Counted from the stretch's first letter, positions 32,970 through 44,900 are shown. The stretch is 64,000 nucleotides of DNA from Adiantum capillus-veneris (GCA_014529385.2 CM043952.1:56148619-56212618); one strand, 5' to 3'. Made by a program: numbers and translations. Notes: generated from the sequence alone by a model not told the origin.

Positions 32970-33461
32970 GACAGTTTCACTAGGTGGGAACGCTCTCCTG
33001 TGAGACGAGCAGTGAATCAGTCAGTAATTACTACGTTAATTACCATGGTAAACCGAAGGTATATAAATAGGGCCCATTACATTGTAATCGGGTTAGCGTT
33101 TTGGTTGGCATTTGTTGGCAATTATACTCGAGCTAGCAATCATTGACAGTTGTTGTCGGTTGTACTCTGTTCATCCTTTTGTTCATAAGCCACATCATCT
33201 TCATTGTAATCCTTCATCTGTAATTCCAATTACAGCAGTACAGTATATTCCATTTATACCTATTCTGTACTCAGTTACTCTGAATCTGAATCTGAATCTG
33301 AATATCATTCTCAGTACTTAGTCTGGTTCTTATTCCAGTAGATGTATTCCAGTTCAACTTTTGTTCCTTTGTCCAGTCTACTATCTGAACTAATACATCA
33401 CCAGTAGTTGTAAGCTTCTAACACTAGAATTAGCTATCTCAAGAGATCATCTCCAATTCCA
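32970..33461 (+). repeat. Nested Gypsy 3' LTR
   Basis: 492 bp, partner of 22399-22905; shorter by a 12-bp and a 3-bp deletion. Its first bases are altered relative to the left copy (GACAGTTTCAC against TGTAGTTTCAC). The purine-rich run before it (about 32938-32960) is a plausible polypurine tract. Confidence 0.9.
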
Positions 33462-33466
33462 ATGTG

Positions 33467-36380
33467 GACCTCCACACTCATAGCATTGAAGAGGTGGTCC
33501 ACAACAATGTAATTGATATTTTGGCCTCTTGCCGCAAGAGCAGCTACTTGATATACAAGTTTGACTTGTCCCCGATAGTCCTCCATGTAGTATTGTGGAC
33601 TTTCTTCAAGCATATCCATCCCATAGGCAATATAAGGATCTATATCTTCCTCACAACCTTCCAAACAAGCAATAGATTACTCACAACCCACTTGATTCAC
33701 TGAAGTGATTCTCGGATGTGGTGGTTGCGATCCTAGCACTGGAGGACTATTGGGGACCATGTGTTGTGATGTTTGTTCAAGAGGTGGTAAGGGTGTTGTT
33801 TGAACAACATTTTGGGCCCTAGGGACCATGTGTTGTGCTCTTTGTTCAAGAGATGGGGCCGACATCAATGCAGGCACTCAAGGTGTGTCTGTCCATGTTA
33901 AGGTTGGTCTATTGGCCATCGCGCGCTTAAATGCTATGCAATCCTTAGCTTGATGACCATACCTTCCATATGCATTGCAATTCCCATTGAATTTTACTCT
34001 AAAAGTAGGGCATTCACTGGTACTATGCGATCCATAGCATACTGAGCACTCTCCCTTCTTGGATACATATGATTGTTTTGAGTAGCACGATTGTCTCTAA
34101 GACTCTCTTGAATAGCCTTGGTGAGATCTGCTAAAGTCGTCTCAAATATCTTTGGCTCCTTAGCAATAGGCTTTAGGGTCATTAGCTGATGCCCTGATGC
34201 TTGCGAGCTAATAGATTTAGGCTCAACATACACTTTTTCTCCTTGAATCATTAAATTATCCTCCAATTGGATCGCATTGGTGGTGACTGCTTCCCAAGTG
34301 GTGATACCTCTAATGACTAGGCCATTGTAGATATCCTCATGTTGTAACCCCCTAATGAATCTATCAAGCAATTGGTTATTGTTGAAGCGCTCATTTGGAT
34401 TACAACGTGAATTCAAATGCTTCAAGTAACTAATAAAATCTCTCACCGACTCTCCTTCCTCTCATTGGGCTTTCTGAAGCTGAGAGGCTACACCCCAAAA
34501 GCACTCCCTCTCATATGTATTCTTTCAAGAACAGTCTCCTAAGAGTAGGGTAAACCGCTTTTTTTTCCACCCTTAGGGTTCTATATCAATCCCCAGCCTT
34601 TCCACTTAAGGTTAGGCTTAAAGCATTACTCTTATGCAGGTCATTGTGTTCTCCTAGAGAATCGCATATTTGTTCAAACACTTCAATATGCTTTCTCACA
34701 TCCCGTCTCCACTAAATTTTTGTGTGAGCTTGGCTATTTTTACTGCCTTACTTCTAGGCTCTCTATCAGGCGTGTTACACATATTCTCTGTAATAGATCG
34801 ACCAATAGCTGAGCAAATGTTGCCAAGTCACCTAAGTGAGCAGGCACCGTGGGTGAAGGCGCTCCGGAGACTACATGTGGAGTAGGTATTGGCATTGGGC
34901 TTGGCGCATAGGAAGCACTTGGGTTCCACGTTTGGTACATTGTTGTGCCATGTGGCAGCCCAAAGTTCATATGTGTGGCCCTAGGCATAGCAGATGTCGA
35001 ATGTGACATGTTAATGCTAGCCGGTATAGTCCCATGGAAATAAGAACTTGGGTGTTGTGGTTGTGGAGCATAGGTAGTTGAAACAATGGGAGGGGTAGGG
35101 ACTACATGAGTACGAGGACCAATGGGTGTATACGATTGGTACACACTTGTAGGTACTGTTGCAAGCATTGAGCTACCATGTAGCGGTGCTTTACTAACAA
35201 ATGAGGTCCATGGCGTGTTTCTTGGCATGCCCGTCATTGGGGTAGGCATGGTAGCCGTGGTGTCATCAAGGGAAAGATGAGCTAAACTTGGAAAGGTAAA
35301 GCTATCACTTGTGGGCTCAAATTGCACCGAGACCCCTGGCGAAACAACATATGGAAGATCCATCGGACTTACCAAGGGAGTCTCCAATTGCGATAAGGTC
35401 GGTTGTTTAGCCTTTCCTATATCCAAGAATCTCATGAGACCGTTGAAGGCATGTGGATCCCCTTGTTCTGTCTCTCTAACTCAATGACCCTATGGATGAC
35501 CTCACAAACTCTTTGTTGTTGATCCTCCACACTAGTAGCACCCATTGTGGATTGTAGGACATCTAACCAACCCACGTGATAGGTGTGACCTATGTATAGG
35601 TCGGTCAGAGTTTTTGTTTGTAGTTCATACTCCCAGTTCTCATTTAAGAACGCTCCATCTAGAATTGAGGTGCTAGGGGTGTCCTTTGAGCTAGATGCAA
35701 TGTTGCTTTTTAGGGGTTGACCCTTAGCAGTTGCTCAGTCAGGAGCACTCAATTGCTCTCCTAGTAAATATATTGGCATAGGAGCTTTCGATTTTAACTC
35801 TCTTCGTTGCTCCGCCTTGCGTAAGCTCTCAATTCCCTTTTCCCTCGCTGCAAGGATATACCGCTCAACCTCTTGCACTTCGGCAAGGCTTCTACCATCA
35901 GGTAATATAACCTCGGAGGAAAATAGCTCTGAAAAGTCAGGAGGTGCAGTGAATGGAGCATTCATGTGCACATTCTCTAAGGACATAGGGTCTACGTTGG
36001 TCATGAATTGAGAAGTTACTTCCCCACCTCCCTCATTTACATCATTAGCTCCATGTTCGGAGCGAGTGGCTCTACTAAAGGTTTTCTTCAAGCGGCTAAA
36101 GCACGCTCGGCCCAGACCGCGGGTCCATGGCATGCATGTCTTGGCTTGAGCTATTGGGATTAGGCATTAGGAAACCCTCCATGACGTCGTAGTCAGAGGA
36201 AGAGTCACTAGCCGCTATGCTCGGGTCTTGGTTTGTACTACCTTGGGTCCCCGCCGAGGGCCCGGAACCTAAGGTAGGTGGACATTGAGAACTCGCATAA
36301 GTCGAAATTCTATCTAGTTGCTCCGTCTCTAGAATACAACCAAAGCGCAGATGCATGTGCCTTTGGCATCCTACAAGCAT
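33467..36380 (-). pseudogene. gag: Gag of the 20-kb element, right of the nested Gypsy
   Basis: Reading right to left: an acidic, proline-rich N-terminal part (36380-35735), a long P/S/T-rich segment (35435-34740), then a retroelement gag core at 34446-33994 (VRDFISYLKHLNSRCNPNER and LLDRFIRGL). Last comes the first half of a zinc knuckle (CYECGGPH) that ends at the nested insertion at 33466 and continues at 22398 with CVAEC. Frames change several times. Gag of Athila/Tat-like elements is the best fit. Confidence 0.65.
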
Positions 36381-36740
36381 CGGCGAATAACCTCGAAGGT
36401 TAACCGCTTACTTTTTTAGGCGTCCGTTTTCATTCGTTTTTTTTATGTTTTTTAATATTTTTGAATGATCTATTTTTTATTAAAGTGTGTGATAGCTCAA
36501 AACGAGCGTATCACTCCGAGGGTCGCGAGAGGGTCGCAGTGTGCTTTATAGCACAACGTTCGGTCACCCTCCGTTGGTCCTCAAAAAATCTATTTTTAGC
36601 TACGTGTGAGACTAAAATACGTAATTTCAAAGGGCGACTGAGGCTTGAGCCTGAGCGTGAGCTTGGGCTTGGGTATAGGCTTGGGTCTATGAGATATTCC
36701 CGATCCCGGTCCTACCTTTAAATTTTTATTATTATTACTT

Positions 36741-36950
36741 GTATTATTTTATTTTATTTTTATTTTTTATTTGGGGATAAGGTCACCACGGCTTGCGCGC
36801 GACCTTATTACTTTTAATTACTTTATTTTATTTTTATTTTTTATTTGGGGATAAGGTCGCCGCGGCCTGCGCGCGACCTTATTACTTTATTTTATTTTTA
36901 TTTTTTATTTGGAGATAAGGTCGCTGCGGCCTGTGCGCAAGCACACACAC
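36741..36950. repeat. Three-unit tandem repeat with GC-rich hairpins
   Basis: Three units of 64-74 bp, each an AT-rich run (TTTATTTTTATTTTTTATTT type) followed by GGGGATAAGGTC and a GC-rich inverted repeat. The arms AAGGTCG and CGACCTT face each other at 36779-36806 and 36853-36880; the third unit (from 36917) has lost the right arm. The array lies in the gag leader of the 20-kb element. Confidence 0.8.
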
Positions 36951-37251
36951 ACTCTACCTACCTACTTACAACTAATACACCTATTGTTACACACTAACAC
37001 ACTTCATTAGCTCTCACAGATCTACTTCCTACTTACTTTACTTTACATTACACAAAACTAACAACCTTAATACTAAGACCTTATCACAGAGAAAACGCAG
37101 TAACCTTTCAAAACTTCATTAACAAAGAAATACACACTAGCAACACAAAATCCTTCTTCTCAACACACACACCTTCCTTCCCTACCTTTCCTACAATTGA
37201 AATTGCACCACAAAAGAAGCACAGAGTGCCATTCAAGCTTAGTGTATGGCA

Positions 37252-37270
37252 TTCCCTGGCAGCAGTGCCA
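37252..37270 (-). other. Primer-site-like sequence of the 20-kb element
   Basis: The minus strand reads TGGCACTGCTGCCAGGGAA just inside the 5' LTR. It resembles the TGGCGCC-type primer site used by many plant Athila/Tat elements, with CG positions changed to CA or TG. The assignment is an inference. Confidence 0.5.
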
Positions 37271-37274
37271 AAAA

Positions 37275-37492
37275 TGTGCGCGTATGTCGCACGTGTCAAT
37301 GCAAGGAACTTGCCGATACACTGTGTGCGAGCCACAAATGGCTCCAAGCACACAACGAGCCTAAACTAGTAAGCTCAAAGATGGCGATGGTGTGTCACTC
37401 ACCGTTCTACGCTTGCTATCGTGGAGGATTTCTTGTCGTGAAGAAGAGGGAGACGCCGCGCTCAACCGCCTCGCCGCCGCAATGCTCGATCA

Positions 37493-37541
<49 letters not shown>

Positions 37542-37862
37542 GCATACACACACACACACACACAAGGAGATGAAGAAGAAGAAGATGGAGATGGAGCAAG
37601 AGCACTCTTCAATCGCACAAATGAGAGAATCAGTGAATTTTAGGTTTAGTTGACTTTTATATGGGCTCGCCCCATTCACACTTGGGTGCCCATGCTTAGC
37701 CAACTAATCCCTTGAATGTTCCAATTTTAGAGTGTGCCTCTCATTGGCGATCACTCTTAACCATTCCTATTGGACGGACAAGCCCGATACCTGACACTAC
37801 CAAGTAAATAATACAACATATGTCGTAGGTGATAGGGTGTCCATGAGCCGTGAGGGTTAACA
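37275..37862 (-). repeat. 5' LTR of the 20-kb element
   Basis: 588 bp, partner of 17673-18267, with (CT)n at about 37494-37539 and (AC)n at about 37549-37564. Target duplication AGCAC follows at 37863-37867. Confidence 0.9.
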
Positions 37863-37867
37863 AGCAC

Positions 37868-39340
37868 ATTTTAAAACATATCTATGCACATTCGCATGCG
37901 AATCAAGCCAATACACTCCAAGTTGCTCTAGGCATTAGTGTGTCTTCCTTTGAGAACAATGGAAGGCTATGTTCAGTACATGGGTTTCCATGAGATAGCA
38001 CTCATATTATTTTGGACCAATGCATAGTAGCAATATTTCATCGAGACCTAGATGGTACAAGCATCTACCTACAAGTTGAAAGGTCTTCGCTTGCCTGATA
38101 TGTTTGATGGTATTCGTAATAGTTTGGCTAACATTATTGTGCACATCACACGTGTTGACAAAATGTCTATCAGCCCTTTTGAGTCGATGACTTTCTAGGA
38201 AGAGAGTCTCTGTGATGGGATTGCAACAACATCTCATTTGGCCTTGTGCTCTCCCATATAGGACATTAGTGCTCTTAGAAAATGGGGTTGGTTGTCTATA
38301 GATTGAACAGATCCTTGGTCTCCCCAATATGTTTGCATCTCAAGATTTATTTAAGATCCTGTCTCAAATTCATCTATTGGTGGAAAAAACACTCTTCTTC
38401 CCTCATTGGTCTGGTTTACGCATTTGCTTAGTTCACTTTCATTGGCATCTCTGACCATCTATTTCTCTACACTCCTCTTGTATACCAAGGTGGAATCCCA
38501 AGAAGAGTTTTCTGTGGTATTCAACACTACCCTTGGTTTTGATGCTGGTTCTTTGAGTTTTGGTCGATGCTTCTGATTAGAATCTGGCTCTATTCGCTCC
38601 TGGTTTTGTGGAATCATTAGTGCTGGTGGGACAAGGATCGCATCTTTAGGTTTTTTAACTAGAGGTTCTAGTAAAGCTTGGGTTGTTTGAATCATTTTTT
38701 GATACATTTCAAGCCTTTGCTTCTCTAGTTTTGCATATGGATATGTCATCCACCTTTATTATTGAGTTTGATTGTTTCTAAGCCGTGTGTCATAGGATTT
38801 AAGGAGGGTTTCTAATGGTTTGTTGACCATTTCTACCAATATGGATCCTCTTGAACTAGAACTCTTGGTTTTTTCAACTATGCTTGGCTCTGGTAATACC
38901 TCAGGGGTTCCCTTTTCCTTGTTTGTTTCTCCTTCTAGTTTTCTCTTGTTTGTTTTAGTTCTTCGGCTAAGGAAGTCTATTCATGTTCCGTCCTAGCTTT
39001 CCACAAGTTTCACTGACTTTTTCATTCAATGCTAGGTGCATTAGTCTTTGGTTCTTCTATGATAGGTTTGTTTGCCATTTTTTGAGCTTGGGCTCTTGTG
39101 ATCACCTGGATTGGTATCACATATTCTGTTTTTGACCCACTACAAGATGGTATTGCCTCGAGTATATTCAATGTTACTTTTTCTCCTTTGTTAGATTCCT
39201 TTGGGCAATCAGGAATCGGATGACTGATCCCACACTCAAGGCAATATTTCACTCTAATGATTTCATCATGTAGTCTCTCATCAGGTGGTCACCACTTGTT
39301 AACCCATGATGCCACCATTATTCTTTTGTGCATATGTTTA
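37868..39340 (-). pseudogene. Gypsy-X remnant, proximal piece (gag knuckle to integrase finger)
   Basis: Upstream part of the old Gypsy whose distal integrase is at 16741-17667. Right to left: a gag zinc knuckle (KYCLECGISHPIPDCPK, near 39200-39252), the linker motif ITRAQAQK, a charged segment at 38749-38459, then VGRCLYHLGLDEILLLCIG (38050-38110) as in the region before the integrase finger, and SHANVHRYVLKCATCR at the junction with the 20-kb element. The RT and RNase H expected between the charged segment and the finger are missing, so the element was deleted before or after the nest formed. Confidence 0.65.
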
Positions 39341-39399
39341 GTCATGGGACGGGCTTGTTGATCCAAGAGGTTTATAGTAAAAGCCTGGTGATACTAGAC

Positions 39400-39930
<531 letters not shown>

Positions 39931-39934
39931 TGCT

Positions 39935-40148
39935 CCTTGATCAGTCCTCTGAAGGTGCCACGGGAAGCGTGTGTGAGTGCAAGTGCAAGAGCAGAGAGAG
40001 ACGTGCTTTGGGTGGAGCGCACAGAGCAACATAATCCTGTTGCAGCTCCTTATTCTTTTGTGTATTAAAGAATAAGTGTATATAGGTTAAGTTAGTAGAT
40101 GGGTTAGTAGTAAGTGGGATGTCCAGCCAGTTGGCCTGAATCCCAACA
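39935..40148 (-). repeat. Copia-B 3' LTR, partial
   Basis: On the minus strand the RNase H end is followed by a purine-rich AAGTGGGAGTT and then TGTTGGGATTC, a typical Copia LTR start, at 40148. The LTR runs leftward and its other end cannot be placed, because it merges with the LTR-like segment at 39400-39930. Confidence 0.5.
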
Positions 40149-40183
40149 AACTCCCACTTGAAGGCCAACGCAGCCCAAGTGAC

Positions 40184-40327
40184 TTGGTATGTACAACCGT
40201 GAAGCAATATACTGGCTTCAACACTATACCCATCAACTCACTGCAATGTGTAAACCTGTACAAAGCTAAGCCTTTCGTCAAAGCATCTGCTGGGTTGTCG
40301 TCAGTGTGTACCTTGACCAAATCAATG

Positions 40328-40328
<1 letters not shown>
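40184..40328 (-). pseudogene. Copia-B RNase H C-terminal fragment
   Basis: The minus strand encodes LIDLVKVHTDDNPADALTKG followed by FTHCSELMGIV, the conserved end of Copia RNase H. It is cut off on its upstream side exactly at the long TC tract beginning at 40329; nothing of the rest of the pol gene is visible beyond the tract. Confidence 0.8.

Positions 40329-40413
<85 letters not shown>
40329..40413. repeat. (TC)n microsatellite, about 84 bp
   Basis: An uninterrupted TC run that abuts the Copia-B coding fragment. Confidence 0.95.
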
Positions 40414-40415
<2 letters not shown>

Positions 40416-41687
40416 ATTCTTTGTGGGCATATGTACAATTGTCCACACAAAAGGGAAAGCTAAGGCAAAAACACAAGTTTTTGGAAACACGGGTAACATT
40501 GCATATTTTGGTTTCAAAAAATTTACAATGTTTGTTTAAAACTTTAAAAGAATTGACAAAAAACTTTAAAAATCCCAATATTTAGATAAAAGCACAAAGT
40601 GAAACTCGAAAAAGTTTAGAGTTTTTCACAAAAGTACAATGTGATGCCTTGATGCCCACACATTCTCAATGCTATGTCCAGTGGCCAAGGTCAGTGTGAA
40701 AGCATGCTCTTCGTCCTTGTTTGAACCACATGACATTGATGCAATGAGGCATTCATGAGAGTTGGAGTCCTTGTACAATACTCTCCGACCAATTAAAGCA
40801 CCATGTGTAACTCATGCCCCATGTCGTGAAGTGAGTGGCAATATCACTTGGCATGATGCCACACTTTGATCCACCAAGAAGGTCTTGGTGCAACAATGAT
40901 GGCTATACACTTGATTTCTCTTTGCAAAGCGCACTCGCTTTTGACCCCTTTGATGTTTCTTCCTAAGCTTTCCCGTTACTCTCAAGGGTTGAATAGGCAC
41001 CGTTATGATTGTCTCATCATTTACAACTCTCCGTTGTCCATGCCCGAGTCGGGTGGCTGTCACATGCCCCTGAATTTCTAAAATGCTTTCCTTCTTTGGC
41101 AATTCGATCTCCTTGGGAGCCCTTTCATCTGAAAGACATGAATAATCCAATTGTACCTACCCTATCAATGATTGTACCTGCCCCTCATCAAAAGATGGGA
41201 TATGTTTCTCAATCTCATTTAACACACTCTTCAAATCTTCAATGCATTGGTTGAGGATATGCGACAAAAAGGACCGTTACATGACCATGTCATTGGGAGG
41301 CTCATCGGGCCCTCCAATTATGGAGCCAACGTCCTCTTGTGTATTCTCCATCGCCATTTCCCTAGTTGTGTCAACGATTGGGAGAATACGCCACAAATGA
41401 GGAAAGAAGTCTCTTACTACTAGTCGCATGCCATATAGGTGCTTGCACATGCTTGCCCAATCTGCATAATCACAATAAGAGGATTGCAGGCTGACATGAT
41501 ACCATATCTCGTGGCATGACACACTCAACACCTTGAAAAGGAGGGCCACTTCCTCAATCACTTCAATGGTTGATGGGTCACTTACATATCTGCAAAGCAT
41601 TTGTTCTCCACCCAACACGTGTTTCGTTCGCCCCTTGTCATTCCCATACATGTTGTGTTTACCTGAGTCAAATACAAAAGGAAAGTA
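40414..41687. other. Anonymous sequence with two minus-strand open frames
   Basis: 40812-41150 (112 codons) and 41277 rightward to the Copia-C insertion (about 137 codons, with protein-like motifs such as CDYADWASMCKHLYGM and EVIEEVALLFKVLS). Neither is recognised. The second was split by Copia-C at the GTATA target site. Confidence 0.35.
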
Positions 41688-41692
41688 GTATA

Positions 41693-41920
41693 TGTTACCA
41701 TATACATGTGGTAGTGATGTGTGTGAACACACTAGGACCGCCGGGGCAATTTTTTCCTCTTTAGGAGGTTTTTTCCCCTCGAGCATTGTATATACGCCCA
41801 TCACTCTAGGGCTATCCATCTTTCCATTGCATACTAAGTAACACACTCTCTATTGTGTGCCTTGAGCTTCCTTCGTCTTCTCCAAGCTATGTGCGTTTCT
41901 CTGCAACCCTAATTCCAACA
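41693..41920 (+). repeat. Copia-C 5' LTR
   Basis: 228 bp, TGTTACCATATAC...ATTCCAACA. Primer site follows after two bases. Confidence 0.95.
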
Positions 41921-41922
41921 AT

Positions 41923-41934
41923 TGGTATCAGAGC
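41923..41934 (+). other. Copia-C primer binding site (tRNA-iMet)
   Basis: TGGTATCAGAGC directly inside the 5' LTR. Confidence 0.95.
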
Positions 41935-42284
41935 AGGTTGCGTCCTCCCGGGCTTAGTCGCCAGCTACTCCAGCACACGCCTGCTCACTTTCTCCGATTT
42001 TAGTGAGCTTTGGCAAGTGTTCGCAGGTTGGAAAATTTGTTTTGGGATTGCTCGGAGTGCTTAGTCTGCTCAGATTTTTGATTCGAGCTCATTCCGGCTT
42101 CCGTTTCCACTACAGGCAGTACTGCACAGGCTATTTCGTCATTTTGTGCAGAATTTTTGTCAGTGCCGTTTTCTGCATAACAAGTGCCTCATAGTCTTCT
42201 ACGGTTTGTGCTATATAGCACGTGTTGTTCCCGCTCCATTTCTCCTATTTTCGGGCAGTTTTCACATCAGGTGCAGCATTTACC

Positions 42285-43185
42285 ATGGCTGACAACAACA
42301 CATATGTGTTCAAGATGTTTGCTACTAAGGACAGGTTGGATGGGGACAACTACCCTATGTGGGCTTATATGATGCAACATGTTCTTGTGTCAAAGGTCGA
42401 CTGGAACATTGTGCACGGCATTGATGTACGTCCTGGTTCTGAGGATGTAGGCAATGTTGAGGATGTTGCAGGTCTTGCTGCTATTAGAGTTGTTTTGCCT
42501 ACGGTAGAACAAGCTCGTTGGGATGTAAAGGATGAACAGGCTCATGCATTGATTGTGTCGTTTGTAAAGCGCACCATTGTTCCTCACATTCGTTCAGCAA
42601 AATCTGCAAAACAGGCTTGGGATATTCTAACGGGTCTTTATGCAAACAGCAATGAGGCTAAAATTGCTTTGCTGCGTAAAGAGCTGAAGTTGAAGATTAT
42701 GCATGAGGAAGATGATATGGACACTTTCCTTGCTGGTGTCAAGGATATCAATGAGCAACTTATTTCTGCAGGTGAAGTCATTTCAGACAGTTCCCTTGTG
42801 CAGACTGTTCCTGATGCCTTACCAGATTCCTACCAGACTTTTGCTAGTACTTGGAGACTGATGACCCAAGGAAATCCTGAAGTTGTCAAGTTTGATGCAT
42901 TATGCACATTGCTATTGCAAGAGTCACTTTCCAGAAAAAATAGAACTAGGCAGTGTGCAGTTGAACAGGCTTTTATTGCTTCTCAAAGAAAGGGTGGTAA
43001 CAACAATGCGGCCACTTCTTATGGTTTTGCTGCGAGTGGCAAAACTTCTGTTCCTAATGCTTCTGCTGGCAGCAATTCGTCTGGAAATTCTGGTGTGATA
43101 AGGGCAAAAAGAAGATGCGTTGCCATTATTGTAAAGCTAATGATCACTTGATTAAGTCATGTCCTAAGTTGAAGGCCAAAGAGGC
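42285..43185 (+). pseudogene. gag: Copia-C gag
   Basis: The start at 42285 (MADNNTYVFKMFATKDRLDG) is chosen because the Copia gag signature L-D-G-x-N-Y-P-x-W follows at once and the preceding codons are not conserved. The UBN2-type gag core contains KQAWDILTGLYANSNEAK and MDTFLAGVKDINEQL. A zinc knuckle, CHYCKANDHLIKSC (CX2CX4HX4C), is near 43118-43160 but in another frame, so a frameshift separates it from the gag core (the first frame closes at 43151). Confidence 0.85.
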
Positions 43186-44900
43186 TAAGAAGAAGGAGGG
43201 TGGTTCCACTGCAAATGCTGGTTCCACTACAAATGCAGCCATTGTTGAGTCTTCTGTGAAAGGAGACTGTGTTCCTGATGTTGATGCAGAATGGGCTTTT
43301 AGCGCAGAGTGCACTTACAATCCTGCTGTCCATGATGCATGCTTGTCAGTTGTTGCAGATTCACATGTGTGGTATTTCGACAGTGGTGCTACAAAGCACA
43401 TTACCTCACATCGTGAATTGTTTACCTCTCTCGAGTCTGTCCCTCATGGGAATTCAGTCACTTGTGCCAACAACGCCTCTTATCCAGTTCAGGGAGTTGG
43501 AAAGATTGTGCTCACTGCTGCTAATGGCAGTTCCTTCACACTTGTTGATGCACTTTATGTACTTGGGATCAAGAAGAATCTCTTGTCTGTATCCGCACTT
43601 GCTAGACTTGGACTTGTAGTCAAATTTGTGGATGACAGTTGTACAGTTCATGATCTCAGTTTTGGTGATGAAATTGTTGCATCTCGGCTTTTGTGTCGTG
43701 GGCTGTATAAGCTCACTTTGTATGACAAGTGTGGACAAAATTTTGCAAATGCTATTGCAGATTCAAGGGCTATTTCAGATGCAAAACTTTGGCATGCACG
43801 TTTTGGTCATCTGAATTTTGCCAGTTTGCTGCGTTTGCAGAAATCTGATATGGTTGCTTCTTTGCCGCCTCTTGAAGCACCTATCAAACATGTTTGTGAA
43901 GGCTGTATTTTGGGTAAGATGAGGCGTTCTAAGTTTCCAAAGGATGGTTCAGTTCAGGCCACATGCAGGTTGCAGCTTGTGCATAGTGATGTTTGTGGGC
44001 CCATGCAAACTCTGTCCTTGGGCAATTACCTTTACTTCCTGAGTTTCATTGATGATTACTCTAGGCATGCATGGGTATTTTCGCTTAAAGAGAAGTCCGA
44101 AGTTTTTATGTGCTTCAAACAATTTCTGGCTATGGCTGAAAATGTCTCGAAATGTACTATGGGCACCCTCCATTCCGATCGAGGGGGGGAGTATATGTCT
44201 CATGAATTCAATGCATTTCTGGCTAGTCGTGGGATAAAACACCAATGTACAGTACCTTATACACCTCAGCAAAATGATGTTGCTAAGAGGAAAAACAGGT
44301 CACTAACGGAAATGGCATGATGTATGGTCAAAAGTCAAGCTTTGTCGCATTCTTTTTGGCTTGAGGCCATCATGTGTGCCAGTTATGTACTTAACAGGTG
44401 TCCAATGAAAGCTTTGCAGTCTATTACTCCATATGAAGCATGGCATGATAGAAAGCCTTCTATTGAGCACATGCGTGTTTTTGGCTGTTTGGCATATGCT
44501 TTGGTGCCACAAACACAGCGGAAAAAATTTGGACGATAAGGCTGTCAAATGTATTTTTGTTGGTTATAGTGCTGAAAGCAAAGGTTACAGGTTATATCAT
44601 CCGCAAACAAAGCGTATTCTGGTTTCACGGGATGTAGTGTTTGTGGAAGATTCTGTTCAGCCCTTGCTGTCATGTACTAGAGACAGTACTGTAAGCTCAC
44701 ATGACATTTATGACACTTTGTTGGCTCTTTTCAGTGGTGGAAATACGAATGTAAGTTCCAATGAGGCAAATGTACAGCCTATGGGGGTTTTTGAAAATGT
44801 TACAGATCAGCCTATTACTGATGCAGATGTACATGATGTACTTGATGAGAAAAGGGTTGAAAATGAGCAGGCTAGAGGTATGCCAAAATGACTGGTGCAC
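43186..44900 (+). pseudogene. Copia-C protease and integrase
   Basis: The aspartic protease motif WYFDSGATKHIT is at about 43370. The GAG-pre-integrase finger (LWHARFGHLNFASLL, CEGCILGKM) is at 43785-43920. The integrase core has HSDVCGPM and SFIDDYSRHAW, then HSDRGGEYM near 44170. The third catalytic position is altered: the expected N-G-V-A-E-R-K-N-R reads NDVAKRKNR near 44273, so Glu is Lys. A TGA closes the frame at 44318-44320, a frameshift follows near 44540, and another TGA is at 44889-44891. Confidence 0.85.

Larger units (their letters stand above)
22399..33461 (+). mobile_element. Nested plus-strand Gypsy (Athila/Tat-like) with extra 3' coding region
   Basis: An 11,063-bp element with LTRs at 22399-22905 and 32970-33461 and target duplication ATGTG. 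The order is gag, protease, RT, RNase H, integrase, then about 3.7 kb of further coding-like sequence before the 3' LTR. All genes carry stops or frameshifts. By eye the LTRs differ at roughly 5-6% of positions plus a 12-bp indel, so the insertion is fairly old. Confidence 0.92.
17673..37862 (-). mobile_element. 20.2-kb Gypsy-type element with gag and protease but no RT or integrase
   Basis: The LTRs at 17673-18267 and 37275-37862 share TG...CA ends and are flanked by the target duplication AGCAC (17668-17672, 37863-37867). A minus-strand polypurine tract sits at 18268-18280 and a primer-site-like sequence at 37252-37270, which fixes the orientation. Removing the nested Gypsy (22399-33461) leaves about 9.1 kb, holding gag (from about 36380 down to 22200) and protease (21402-20500) but no RT, RNase H or integrase motif anywhere. 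It therefore looks like a non-autonomous element that relied on enzymes from a relative, or a very old deletion derivative. It inserted into the integrase region of Gypsy-X. Confidence 0.88.
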
